NCBI GenBank assembly: GCA_029261795.1
Contig: JAJDAP010000029.1
Span: 23,453-87,452 of the forward strand
DNA from: Deltaproteobacteria bacterium
GTDB taxonomy: Bacteria > Myxococcota_A > UBA9160 > UBA6930
DNA: 64,000 nt
Direction of reading: 5' to 3'
Positions 1-8,104 of the stretch are shown piece by piece. The translations under genes and the position numbers were made by a program. Positions within the stretch are counted from its first letter, which is position 1; every line of letters begins with the position of its first letter. Below the pieces are notes generated by a model, which was given only the letters and a program-made list of their open reading frames with translations, had not been told where the DNA came from and did not search any database.

Positions 1-1260
1 ACGCGGTACTTCCCGCGGGATCTCGAGCAGCGTGCGCCGCAACCAGTCGAAGGCCATCTGCACCGTGACCTGACGATTGCGCTGACGATCGAAGGGAAAC
101 ACGAACTCGTGGGCCTCGGTGCCTTCGGGCCCGGCACACGCGATCCAGACGGTGCCCACCGGCTTCTCCTCGGTACCGCCATCCGGGCCGGAGATTCCCG
201 TCGTCGAGAGCGCCCAGGTGGAACCGACGCGCGCACGCGCGCCCTCGGCCATGGCCCGCGCCACCGGTTCGGAGACGGCGCCATGCTCGGCCAGTAGCGA
301 CGCCGGCACACCCAGCATCTGTTCCTTCACCCGGTTCGCGTAGGCCTGGACGCCGCCCAGGAACCAGGCCGAGGAGCCGGCCACCGACGTGATGCGTTCG
401 CCCAGCATTCCGCCCGTGCAGCTCTCGGCCACGGCAATCGTCTCGCCGCGTTCACCGAGCAGCCGGCCGATCGTGGCCTCCATGCTCTCGTCGTCGCGGC
501 CGTAGATGAGCGCGCCCAGGCGCTTCTCGATGGCCTGGCAGGCGTGCTCGAGGTGCGCGGCCGCCTCCGCCTCGGTAGCGCCCCGCGCCACCGGGCGCAG
601 GAAGTTGTCCGGGAAGGTCGTCCGGAAACCGAGCTGGACGTGCTCGTCCTGGGCGATGTCCTTGAGTTCGTCCTCGAGGCTCGATTCTCCGATTCCGAAG
701 GTCCGCAGGATGGCACTGCGAACGAAGCCGCTGCCGACGGTGCCGGCGCGCGCCGCCACCCGGGGCACCACCTGCTCCACCATCATCCGATAGAGCTCGC
801 TGGGGACGCCGGGCATGCAGAAGAAGACGGCACCGCCCCCTTCGAGCATGCAGCCGGGCGCTGTACCGACAGGGTTCGTCAACACCTCGCAGCCAACGGG
901 AAAGTAGGTCTGCTTCTCGTTGCTAGGCGACATCTCGCGGCCGACACGATCGAAGAAGGCGCGCAGAGCTACCCGTGAGGGCTCGTGCTGTTCGAGCTCA
1001 CGCCCGAAGGTCTTCGCCAGCACCTCGATGGTGAGATCGTCCCGGGTCGGGCCGAGGCCGCCGGACACCAACACGACGTCGGCGCGCTCGGCCGCGCGCA
1101 GGAACGCGTCGGTCATGTCGGCGGGATCATCGAGCACCGAGCAGTGGAAACGCGTGTGGACATCGATCTCGAGCAGGCGCTCGGAGAGATACGACTTGTT
1201 CGAATCGATGATCTCGCCGCGCAGCAACTCATCGCCGATCGTGATGACTTCCGCGATCAC
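1..1260 (-). CDS. cinA: CinA-family protein (MoaB-like domain plus nicotinamide-nucleotide amidase domain), 3' end outside window
   Basis: The minus frame is open for 420 codons and runs off the left edge, so only the last few residues can be missing; CinA proteins are usually 400-430 residues. The N-terminal half is a MoaB/MogA-like domain beginning near ITIGDELLRGEI, with the LVSGGLGPTRDD signature and the CMPGVP segment. The C-terminal half is the CinA amidase domain, with VAESCTGGMLGERIT and TGISGPDGG. The family hydrolyses nicotinamide mononucleotide or ADP-ribose derivatives in pyridine nucleotide salvage. The start is a GTG at 1260 behind a good GGAGGT Shine-Dalgarno five bases upstream. 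This start overlaps the TGA of pgpA, so the two genes are probably translationally coupled. Recognition is firm; which half is catalytically active here is not known. Confidence 0.93.
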   Translation of the reverse strand, partial: MIAEVITIGDELLRGEIIDSNKSYLSERLLEIDVHTRFHCSVLDDPADMTDAFLRAAERADVVLVSGGLGPTRDDLTIEVLAKTFGRELEQHEPSRVALRAFFDRVGREMSPSNEKQTYFPVGCEVLTNPVGTAPGCMLEGGGAVFFCMPGVPSELYRMMVEQVVPRVAARAGTVGSGFVRSAILRTFGIGESSLEDELKDIAQDEHVQLGFRTTFPDNFLRPVARGATEAEAAAHLEHACQAIEKRLGALIYGRDDESMEATIGRLLGERGETIAVAESCTGGMLGERITSVAGSSAWFLGGVQAYANRVKEQMLGVPASLLAEHGAVSEPVARAMAEGARARVGSTWALSTTGISGPDGGTEEKPVGTVWIACAGPEGTEAHEFVFPFDRQRNRQVTVQMAFDWLRRTLLEIPREVPR

Positions 1261-1835
1261 ACGGCACCTCCGGCGAAGCCCGCCGCAACGAGCCCAAGGG
1301 CGACGAGGCCGAGCACCACGGCAGCGAATGCACCCGCGATCACATCGTCCATCATCACTCCGAGTCCTCCGTGGTAGTGCCGCTCGGCCCAGCCCACCGG
1401 CCCTGGCTTACCGATATCAAAGCAGCGGAATGCGACGAATCCGGTCACGAGCAGGATCAGCGAAAGCGGCGTGCTCCAATTCCCGGGCCCCACCACCAAG
1501 CCCAGCGGCACCAGCGGCAGGTATGTCAGCCATTGTCCGACCACTTCATCGATCACGATGCGCCCGTCGTCCTCCACCCCAAAGGCCTGGCCCGCAAGCT
1601 CGGCGGACCAGATTCCGACCCCCAGAAGACCCAGCCAGGTCACGATCTGGAGCCCGAATGACATAGGCGAAAATAACACGAAAATCGGGATTGCGAGCGT
1701 GGAACCGAAAGTTCCTGGCGCTTTCGGCAGCAAGCCGCTGCCGAGGCCGGTGGCCAGGGCGAGCGCAAAAGCCCGCGTAGGCCCGCTGGCGGGGCCCTCG
1801 GGACCCGCAGGGGGTTCCGTGGATGTGGGGGGCAC
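1257..1835 (-). CDS. pgpA: Phosphatidylglycerophosphatase A
   Basis: This 192-residue membrane protein matches PgpA, which dephosphorylates phosphatidylglycerophosphate to phosphatidylglycerol in the inner membrane. Visible family features are the N-terminal GLGSGLLPKAPGTFGS segment, several hydrophobic helices, the acidic IDEVVGQWLTYLPL motif (the DE pair is the usual metal-binding site) and a late FDIGKPGPVGWAE motif followed by a second acidic stretch with GVMMDDVIAG. The length is a little above the usual 160-170 residues because of a Pro-rich N-terminal extension after a GTG start; no internal ATG gives a better start. The stop codon overlaps the cinA start, so the pair reads as an operon. 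Confidence 0.93.
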   Translation of the reverse strand: MPPTSTEPPAGPEGPASGPTRAFALALATGLGSGLLPKAPGTFGSTLAIPIFVLFSPMSFGLQIVTWLGLLGVGIWSAELAGQAFGVEDDGRIVIDEVVGQWLTYLPLVPLGLVVGPGNWSTPLSLILLVTGFVAFRCFDIGKPGPVGWAERHYHGGLGVMMDDVIAGAFAAVVLGLVALGLVAAGFAGGAV

Positions 1836-1997
1836 GTTCGGCGTGTCCTTGGGGACCGCGAGGACGATTAGTCAGGTACCGGTGGGGGATCCGGACCCCG
1901 TCAGGGTCGCACAGGCATCTCCGAGTTTCTATGGAAGCCGCGGTGCAGCACCGAAGTCGCTTTACCTTTGCTGCCGGGGGTTCGATAGTCCCTTTCG

Positions 1998-3545
1998 ATG
2001 GACTCTACGGTGGGAAGCGAGGCTGGCGAAGCCGCACGGCGTACGGCGCCCGAACTGGCGACGCTGCTACTGGAGCTGGCACGCCTGGTGAAGGCCCGGC
2101 GCTACTACGGCCCGGGCGATTCCCGACTGGCCACGGTCTTCGAGCGCTGCATCCGGAGCTTCACGACGGACCTCGCCCGCTCGGGTGCACTGGTCGTCGA
2201 GATCGGCCCGCAGGGCTTCCGCGAAGCGGGCAGCCGCGGTGTCCTGACCCATGAACGGCTGGCCTCCCTGCACCGGGAACTGGGCGAGCGCGGAATCCAC
2301 AGCATCAGCTTCGACCCGCAGCTCGACGCCGAGGCCTTTGCCGGCTTCGCCGAAGTGCTGGCTTCCGATGCCGGCCTGGTCTCCCAGCAAGGTGGCTTCT
2401 CGGCCATGTTGGAAGCGCGCGTGCCGTTCGGAATCCGCGTCGTCGAAGCACCCGCCGAACCCCCAGTGGAACTGCCGGCAACGCCAGCAGATGCCTTTTC
2501 CGAAGGGAGCGAGGCAACGGAACCGCTGGTCGATGTTCCCAACAGCGAACTCGCCGCCCTGCTCCACGAGCTTGGCGAGGCGGAAACCGCCAGCGTCTAC
2601 GCGGACCTCGCTCGGCGCGCGACGAACCTGGCTGAACGCGCCTTCGAGGAGGGCAACACCGAGAGCTTCATCGAGGCCGTGCGCGCATTCACCGACCACG
2701 TCGATGCGAAACGCGACGAGCAGGTCGCGGACATGGCCAGGAGTTTCCTCGAAGGCCTGTCGAGTGGCCGACGCCTCGAGCATCTGATCGAGGTTGCAAC
2801 CCGCGACACCAGCCTCAGCATCGACGCGATGCGCACCTTGATGATGTTAGGCGACGACACGATCCGGGACGTCGTCGCAATGGCCACCAGCGAGACCGAC
2901 AATACCCGCCGAGACGGGCTCTCTTCCGTGGCGCTCGCCCTCGGCGACCGCATTCTGCCCCCGCTCTTCGACCTGATGACACACGAGACGACGGATATCG
3001 CACGTGCGGCGGCGCGTTTGGCAGGCGCCACCCAACACCCGGCCGCCGCCCGAAAGCTCGCCGACCTGCTTCACCACTCCGATCGCGACGTCCAGGAAGA
3101 AGCGGCCCGCGCACTCGGCATGATCGGCAGTGACGACGCCATCGCCTCATTGGCCCGCGCCGCCCGAGCGCCGGAAACCGTGGCGATGGCCATCCAGGGC
3201 CTGGCGGCCACCCAGAGCGTCCGCGCGCTAGCGCCGCTCGAACACGTGCTCGAGCGCGCCCTCGATGCCAAGGACATCGAGGGCGCCAAGGAAGTGATCC
3301 GCGCCCTCGGCCGCATGGCCGAACCCACTGCGGCTCGGCCGCTGGCGGCGCTGCTCCAACGCCGCTCGCGAATGCAACGATGGCTGCGAGATCTGAAGGT
3401 CGCCGCGATCTCGGCCCTCGCCCAGGTGCCCGGCGACGAAGCCGTCGGCGCCCTCGCCCAGGCCGCCCAGTATCGCGACGCGCAGATGCGAAACGCGGCC
3501 CAGCTGGCGCTGGATCGCCGAGCGGGGAATCGCGCCCGGAGCTAG
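1998..3545 (+). CDS. HEAT-repeat protein with a shared N-terminal sensor-like module
   Basis: This is a 515-residue soluble protein. The first ~140 residues form a module (KARRYYGPGDSRLATVF, then a beta-rich stretch with VEIGPQGFRE, then GERGIHSISFDPQLDAEAF). The same pattern appears at the N-termini of the HEAT protein at 17404-19089 and the HD-GYP protein at 15995-17407. A Pro/Glu-rich linker follows at about 150-180. The C-terminal ~300 residues are alpha-helical HEAT/PBS-lyase-like repeats, for example DVQEEAARALGMIGSDDAI and VAAISALAQVPGDEAV. Such repeats usually act as protein-binding scaffolds. It is monocistronic and divergent from pgpA-cinA. No enzymatic motif is visible and the biological role is unknown. 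The ATG start lacks a strong Shine-Dalgarno. Confidence 0.8.
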   Translation: MDSTVGSEAGEAARRTAPELATLLLELARLVKARRYYGPGDSRLATVFERCIRSFTTDLARSGALVVEIGPQGFREAGSRGVLTHERLASLHRELGERGIHSISFDPQLDAEAFAGFAEVLASDAGLVSQQGGFSAMLEARVPFGIRVVEAPAEPPVELPATPADAFSEGSEATEPLVDVPNSELAALLHELGEAETASVYADLARRATNLAERAFEEGNTESFIEAVRAFTDHVDAKRDEQVADMARSFLEGLSSGRRLEHLIEVATRDTSLSIDAMRTLMMLGDDTIRDVVAMATSETDNTRRDGLSSVALALGDRILPPLFDLMTHETTDIARAAARLAGATQHPAAARKLADLLHHSDRDVQEEAARALGMIGSDDAIASLARAARAPETVAMAIQGLAATQSVRALAPLEHVLERALDAKDIEGAKEVIRALGRMAEPTAARPLAALLQRRSRMQRWLRDLKVAAISALAQVPGDEAVGALAQAAQYRDAQMRNAAQLALDRRAGNRARS

Positions 3546-3593
3546 TTGCTCTCGATTCCGAAGGCGAAGACGCTCCGGTCGACCGCCTTGGCA

Positions 3594-4769
3594 TCAATCC
3601 AGCTGAAGCGCATGCCCGTCCGATATCGAGCCTTGAATCAGCACGCCTTCGATGGCATCGGCAACCGCTGGAAGCAAGGCATCTGCTGCAAGTCGGTGGC
3701 CTTCAGCGGTCCAATGTGGGTCGCGAGGGTAGTAGAGGCTCGGGCGGTATGAATCTCGAAACACTTCCAGGAGGCTGACCCACTTTGCGTTGCCGGCCGC
3801 AGACTCGAAGACGCGTGTCGGATGGTCCATGTCGAGTTCTCGTTTCGCAGCGCCCTCGCGGAAGTGGGGCAGCCATTCGGCCTCACTGACCTGCACATCC
3901 TGCGGTACGTCGAACACCACGTGCATCGCGCCGTGAGCGCGGGAAACCGCCGAAGCGCGCAGAATCGCATCCTCGGTCAACGACCACGCCTCCGCCATCT
4001 CACTGTTTCCGGGCTCGTAGAGCCACAGTGCGCCGGCGACTGCTTCCTCGATCTGTTGCGACCGGAAGTAGCGCTGAAGCAGCTTCGCGATGAACCGAGA
4101 ACCGAGAGGCGGCTCTTCGATCCACAAGTTCGTCCTCTTCAGCACCCCGTCGGGCGTCACGCGGACCGCGTTCGTCCTGTCCGCGTAGGACACTTTCAAC
4201 AGAGCGCCGTCGTCTCCGAGTTGCCATGCATGCTCTCGAATGGAAAACACGTGACCGGGATAGACACCTTGGAGCACGACTTGTGGCCGGTACTTCTCGA
4301 TGAGTTCCCCTAGAACGATGAGCTGTTGGTCGAACGAGTAGTTGAAATGGCCCGCGTTCAGGACTTCGACGCGTTCATCCGGGCGCAAGCGCTGGAGCGA
4401 CTCCTCCAGGAGATTCGAGTAGCGCGCCTCCATTGCAACGCCCCAGCCGAAAGTGAAACTGTCACCGATCGCGAGCACGCGAAGGGTCGCCGACGGATCG
4501 GGCTCCGCGTCCCGAAGGCCCCAGGAGTTCGTCGCGACTTCCATCGCAAACTCATCGGTCTGGTACTTCTGGAGATAGTTGGCCTTGTACTTCCAGATTC
4601 GACGAGGATGCGGCTCGCTCATCGTGAACTCCTTGAACATCCGACGGCCGGAGTGCGGAGCGTCGTAGAAGACCCGCGTAGCGACCTCGAGGCCAAGTCC
4701 TACGACCAGCCACGGCAAGGACAGATAGACGACCTGTCGGTACCAGGGAACGCCTTCCCCTAGCGACAT
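3594..4769 (-). CDS. Membrane-anchored SGNH/GDSL-hydrolase-like protein
   Basis: A single hydrophobic segment near the N-terminus (VVYLSLPWLVVGLGLEVA) should anchor the protein, with the rest outside the cytoplasm. Block I of the SGNH fold is clear at AIGDSFTFGWGV, carrying the nucleophile Ser. Block V is DPHWTAEGHRLAADAL, carrying the Asp-x-x-His pair. LNAGHFNYSFDQQ lies where families of this type place the second block. The family contains esterases and polysaccharide O-acyl-modifying enzymes; the substrate cannot be read from the sequence. I chose the ATG at 4769 because it places the membrane segment right at the N-terminus; an in-frame ATG at 4826 would add 19 residues. The gene stands alone and is convergent with the HEAT gene upstream. 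Confidence 0.75.
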   Translation of the reverse strand: MSLGEGVPWYRQVVYLSLPWLVVGLGLEVATRVFYDAPHSGRRMFKEFTMSEPHPRRIWKYKANYLQKYQTDEFAMEVATNSWGLRDAEPDPSATLRVLAIGDSFTFGWGVAMEARYSNLLEESLQRLRPDERVEVLNAGHFNYSFDQQLIVLGELIEKYRPQVVLQGVYPGHVFSIREHAWQLGDDGALLKVSYADRTNAVRVTPDGVLKRTNLWIEEPPLGSRFIAKLLQRYFRSQQIEEAVAGALWLYEPGNSEMAEAWSLTEDAILRASAVSRAHGAMHVVFDVPQDVQVSEAEWLPHFREGAAKRELDMDHPTRVFESAAGNAKWVSLLEVFRDSYRPSLYYPRDPHWTAEGHRLAADALLPAVADAIEGVLIQGSISDGHALQLD

Positions 4770-5351
4770 CGGAGCTCTGGACGCACGATGAGCCCAGCTC
4801 CTTCCCAGGCGGTGTTCGCATAGCATGAGGGCATGAAGCGTAGAATGGACGAGCCCATTGCAAGCACGGTTCCCCGGTTCACTGGCCTCGCTTCATGCGA
4901 AGCCCGCAGGCAGAATAGCGACAACGACGGCGACGAGCCTCTGCCGGCCCGGCCCCGTGCTCGCGCCCGGACTCGACGCGCAGCAGTGTAAGTCTGACTA
5001 GCTGCGCTAGTTGTTTCCGTCGACGGCAACACCGACGCTGAAGAACTGAGATGAAAAGGTCTGGCCAACTCCGTTCAACGCGCCGTGGCGACCTCGGCAT
5101 CCACGTGACGAACCGCTCTGGGACCCGATCGTAGAATCACCGGACCCGTCGGACAGGCTGTCAGCAACGAAATCACCCCTTTCGGATCGCGAGCGATCGC
5201 GAGGTCGATGGACGGTGCCGGGACGGGTCCCGTCGGCGGAAACACGGGCACATCGGCCACGTCGTCCATGCCTGGAGCCCCTCTCGGACGCGCGTTGCTC
5301 GTTGCTGCTCGCGGCTGGGTTCGAGCCCCCCCGGTTCGTTAGCCTTTCCCG
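4770..5351. other. Long intergenic region upstream of ruvX
   Basis: About 580 bases separate the SGNH gene from ruvX. I see no tRNA, repeat or convincing long gene. The only possible coding unit is the 64-codon minus-strand ORF listed separately. The region presumably carries divergent promoters, but I could not pick convincing -35/-10 pairs. Confidence 0.4.
5075..5269 (-). CDS. Possible small hypothetical protein
   Basis: This 64-residue ORF begins MDDVADVPVFPPTGP. It has an ATG preceded by a GAGGGG stretch about eight bases upstream, and its composition is less Arg/Pro-skewed than typical shadow frames of this GC-rich DNA. It has no signal peptide, membrane segment or motif that I recognise. 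It could equally be chance coding potential in an intergenic region. Confidence 0.25.
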   Translation of the reverse strand: MDDVADVPVFPPTGPVPAPSIDLAIARDPKGVISLLTACPTGPVILRSGPRAVRHVDAEVATAR

Positions 5352-5795
5352 ATGGCCGTGCTCGGGATCGATTGGGGGGAGCGCCGCATTGGGCTGGCGG
5401 TTTCGGATCCGGAAGGCGTGATCGCTACACCGGCCGGGGTGCTGGTATCCGTCGGCCGAAAGAAGGATCTCGAAGCGATCCGGCAGGTGGTGGCGGAGCG
5501 GGCGGTCACCGAGATCGTCGTCGGCCTCCCGGTCCACATGAACGGCAGCCGTGGCGAGGCGGCCAAGGCGGCGCAGAAGTTCGCCGCGCAACTCAGCAGC
5601 GCGCTCGGACTCCCGGTCGAGACCCTTGATGAACGTTGGACCACGGCGGAAGCGGACCGGGCCTTGAGCGAAGCGGGACGCAGCGGGCGCAAGCGCCGCA
5701 AGCAATCGATCGATTCGATGGCGGCCACGATCTTGTTGCGCACCTATCTGGAGATCCGCGCCGGGCGGCCCGAGCCGCCGGGGAGCACGGAATGA
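5352..5795 (+). CDS. ruvX: RuvX/YqgF-family Holliday-junction-resolvase-like nuclease
   Basis: This is a 147-residue RNase H-fold protein of the YqgF/RuvX family, whose members act in 16S pre-rRNA 5'-end maturation and have been proposed as Holliday junction resolvases. The conserved acidic sites are visible: GIDWGERRIGLAVSD at the N-terminus (first Asp), VGLPVHMNGS in the middle, DERWTTAEA (Glu/Asp strand) and the C-terminal IDSMAATILLRTYLE (last Asp). Length and motif order match the family exactly. Its stop overlaps the start of mltG in an ATGA arrangement, so the two genes should be co-translated. Confidence 0.95.
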   Translation: MAVLGIDWGERRIGLAVSDPEGVIATPAGVLVSVGRKKDLEAIRQVVAERAVTEIVVGLPVHMNGSRGEAAKAAQKFAAQLSSALGLPVETLDERWTTAEADRALSEAGRSGRKRRKQSIDSMAATILLRTYLEIRAGRPEPPGSTE

Positions 5796-6802
5796 AGCTG
5801 CTGGCGAAACTCGCGGCCGGCTTGTTCGTGCTGGCCGCACTCGCGGCCGTGGCGGCCTGGCAGTGGTACACGACCGCCCTCGCACCGGTCGCCGAGAACG
5901 CCACCGAGGTCTCCTTCCACGTCACGCCCGGCGTGACGTTCGCGCCCGTCGCCCGAGAACTCGAAAGCCGCGGCCTGATTCGCGACGCCCGGGCGCTGCG
6001 GTTGCATGCGCGGCGTGCGGGGAACGATGGTGAGCTGCGCGCGGGCGAGTATGAACTCTCGGCGGCGATGTCGGCGCCGGAGATCCTCGTGCGGCTGACT
6101 TCCGGGAACGTGCGAACCCACGCCGTCTCGATCCCCGAAGGCTTCACGCTCAGCCAGGTCGCCGAACGTCTGGCCGAAGCGGAGCTCGTCGATCGCGAGG
6201 CATTCCTGGCGGTCGCCCGGGATCCCGAGGTCGCCGCCGCGTTGGGCGTCGAGGGCGAAACCCTCGAAGGCTACCTGTTCCCCGAGACCTACCGGCTGGC
6301 GCGCGGGCTCGAACCGCGCGAAGTCGCCAGGGCGCTCGTTTCGGAGTTCCTCGAGGTCTGGCGGGCGATCGAGCCACGCGCGACGGAACAGGGCCTCGGC
6401 ATGCGCGAGGTCGCGACGTTGGCTTCGATCGTCGAGAAGGAGACCGGGGCTCCCGAAGAGCGTCCGCTCATCGCCGCGGTGTTCCTCACGCGAATGGCGC
6501 GCGGCATGCGCCTGGAGACCGACCCTTCGGTGATCTACGGCATCCCGGATTTCGACGGCAACCTGCGGCGCGTCCACCTGGAAGACGAGACCAACCCGTA
6601 CAACACCTATCGGATTCCCGGCCTGCCGCCGGGGCCGATCGCGAACCCGGGCGAGGCGGCCCTGCGCGCAGTGATCGAGCCCGCGGACACGCCTTACATC
6701 TTCTTCGTCGCCCGCGGCGACGGAACCCACAAGTTCTCGGTGACCTATCGCGAGCACGAAGCCGCGGTGGACGAGTACCAGCGGCGTCGGCGCCGACGTT
6801 AG
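5792..6802 (+). CDS. mltG: Endolytic murein transglycosylase MltG
   Basis: The 336-residue protein has a short cytoplasmic start, one N-terminal membrane segment (LAAGLFVLAALAAVAAW) and a periplasmic YceG domain. The catalytic Glu lies in LASIVEKETGAPEERPLIA, and the downstream RLETDPSVIYG and PYNTYRIPGLPPGPIANPG motifs are characteristic. MltG cleaves nascent glycan strands at the inner membrane and limits glycan length. I set the start at the ATG overlapping the ruvX stop, because the longer open frame reads back through ruvX and would place the membrane segment internally. The gene converges on the OmpA-lipoprotein gene with the stop codons overlapping. Confidence 0.95.
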   Translation: MKLLAKLAAGLFVLAALAAVAAWQWYTTALAPVAENATEVSFHVTPGVTFAPVARELESRGLIRDARALRLHARRAGNDGELRAGEYELSAAMSAPEILVRLTSGNVRTHAVSIPEGFTLSQVAERLAEAELVDREAFLAVARDPEVAAALGVEGETLEGYLFPETYRLARGLEPREVARALVSEFLEVWRAIEPRATEQGLGMREVATLASIVEKETGAPEERPLIAAVFLTRMARGMRLETDPSVIYGIPDFDGNLRRVHLEDETNPYNTYRIPGLPPGPIANPGEAALRAVIEPADTPYIFFVARGDGTHKFSVTYREHEAAVDEYQRRRRRR

Positions 6803-7326
6803 TCCGCCGGCGGCGGCGCAGCGACGCCGCCGCGGAGCACCACGATTTCGACCCGGCGGTTCTTGCGGCGCCCCTCCTTCTGGTCGTTGGGTGCCGCAGG
6901 TTGCGCTTCGCCGAAGCCGATCGCCGTGATCCGGCTCTCGTCGACCCCGGCCCCGGTCAGCACGCCCACCACGTGATCGGCCCTGCGGATCGAAAGATCG
7001 AGGTTGTAGACCTCGACACCCACGGAATCCGCGTGGCCTTCGACGGCCACCGCGTGGCCCGGGGCGGTGCGCTCGAGAATCGCGCCCACTTCATCGACGG
7101 TCGCGCGGCCCTCGGGCGAGAGCGAGGCGCTGTCGAACTCGAACAACACTTCGGGAAGGAAGATCGTCACGCCGCGAGAAGTCTCGAGGACGACGAGTCC
7201 GCTATCGGACAGATCGTCGACCAGTCTCTTTTCGAAGCGTTGCGATGCGCAGCCGGTCGAGAGAATGAGGATGCTCGCCAGCAGCGTCCCACCCAGCAGC
7301 GCCCAATTCAGGGTTCGAGCTTTCAT
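6799..7326 (-). CDS. OmpA-family outer-membrane lipoprotein
   Basis: The 175-residue product has a type II signal peptide ending in the lipobox LILSTGC, so it should be lipidated at that Cys, presumably using the Lgt encoded at 51577. The C-terminal OmpA-like domain has the peptidoglycan-binding pattern: FEFDSASLSPEGRATV, then VEGHADSVGVEVYNLDLS with IRRADHV, then GFGEAQP and NRRVEIVV. Such Pal/OmpA lipoproteins tether the outer membrane to peptidoglycan. The start at 7326 is supported by a GGAGGA Shine-Dalgarno; the longer open frame upstream has no signal sequence at its start. It lies convergent with mltG, another envelope gene. Confidence 0.88.
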   Translation of the reverse strand: MKARTLNWALLGGTLLASILILSTGCASQRFEKRLVDDLSDSGLVVLETSRGVTIFLPEVLFEFDSASLSPEGRATVDEVGAILERTAPGHAVAVEGHADSVGVEVYNLDLSIRRADHVVGVLTGAGVDESRITAIGFGEAQPAAPNDQKEGRRKNRRVEIVVLRGGVAAPPPAD

Positions 7327-7406
7327 TCCGATTCCTCCGGCCGCAGAGAATCGCGGGAATCCGGCCCGCTGACCGCTGCTCGCAAACTCGCCTAGATTCC
7401 GCTGCG

Positions 7407-8018
7407 ATGACCGACCCCAAGGCCTTCTACACCGAGCAGCTCCCGGCCCAGTGGAACCGCGCGCTCCGCGAGCAGGCGCGCCTGGTCGAAACCGCAAGCC
7501 GGGTTCTCGACGGGATGCGAGCGGCCAACGCGACGCTGCGCATCGAGGTGCTCGGCGCAGGCGGCGGCAGCTTCTTCCTCAACGTCGCCGACGGCGCCCT
7601 GACGCCGGGCGACAGCGCCAGCCATACGCCGTTCCTCACACTGGTACAGGAGAGCGCCGATTTCGAGCGTCTGGTGGCCGAGGCCGGCGATTCCGCGCTC
7701 GGCTTCCTGGGCGGCCTCTCCGGCCTCGCCGGCGAGATGAAGCTGACCAAGGAACGGATCGATGCGCTTGCGGCAGCGCCGGGCACCTTCCGCTTCTCGC
7801 TCGTCGGCGAGGGGGGCTTCGACCTCGTCGCCCACTTCGGTGCCGGCGAACCCGAGGCCGAGCCGTCGACGACGATCACCGTGGAGATGGCCGCCTATCA
7901 ACAACTGAAGAGCGGCGAACTGAACCCGCCGGACGCGTTCCTGGGCGGCCAGATCCAGGTCGATGGCGACATGCAGGCCGCCATGCAGCTGGCGCTGACG
8001 ATGATGGCGCCGGACTGA
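7407..8018 (+). CDS. SCP2 sterol-binding-domain protein
   Basis: This 203-residue soluble protein has an N-terminal helical segment followed by an SCP2-like lipid-binding fold. The final segment, GGQIQVDGDMQAAMQLAL, is the characteristic C-terminal strand-helix (G-x-[IL]-x-[VI]-x-G-D-x-x-x-A) of SCP2 domains. SCP2 proteins bind sterols, fatty acids or acyl-CoAs in a hydrophobic tunnel. A role in lipid handling fits the lipid-degradation cluster further on, but that link is inference. A stretch of DNA very like its 3' end reappears near 28980. It is divergent from the OmpA lipoprotein gene, from which it is separated by only 80 bases. Confidence 0.75.
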   Translation: MTDPKAFYTEQLPAQWNRALREQARLVETASRVLDGMRAANATLRIEVLGAGGGSFFLNVADGALTPGDSASHTPFLTLVQESADFERLVAEAGDSALGFLGGLSGLAGEMKLTKERIDALAAAPGTFRFSLVGEGGFDLVAHFGAGEPEAEPSTTITVEMAAYQQLKSGELNPPDAFLGGQIQVDGDMQAAMQLALTMMAPD

Positions 8019-8104
8019 GGCTGCGGTCTCGACCCGCAGCGTTTCGGTCCGGGCGAACGGCTGCCGCCGGCATCGAACACCTGCCTGAAACGCCTGGGGA
8101 GCCC

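Noticed and set aside
1860..1997. Possible SRP RNA (GTCAGGTACCGG) or tRNA T-arm (GGGGGTTCGATAGTCCC)
   Set aside because: The SRP GGAAGGAAGCAGC core is absent, and no cloverleaf with anticodon arm and acceptor stem can be folded around the T-arm-like piece.
5310..5345. tRNA-like GGGTTCGAGCCCC upstream of ruvX
   Set aside because: No matching acceptor, D or anticodon stems in the preceding 70 bases.
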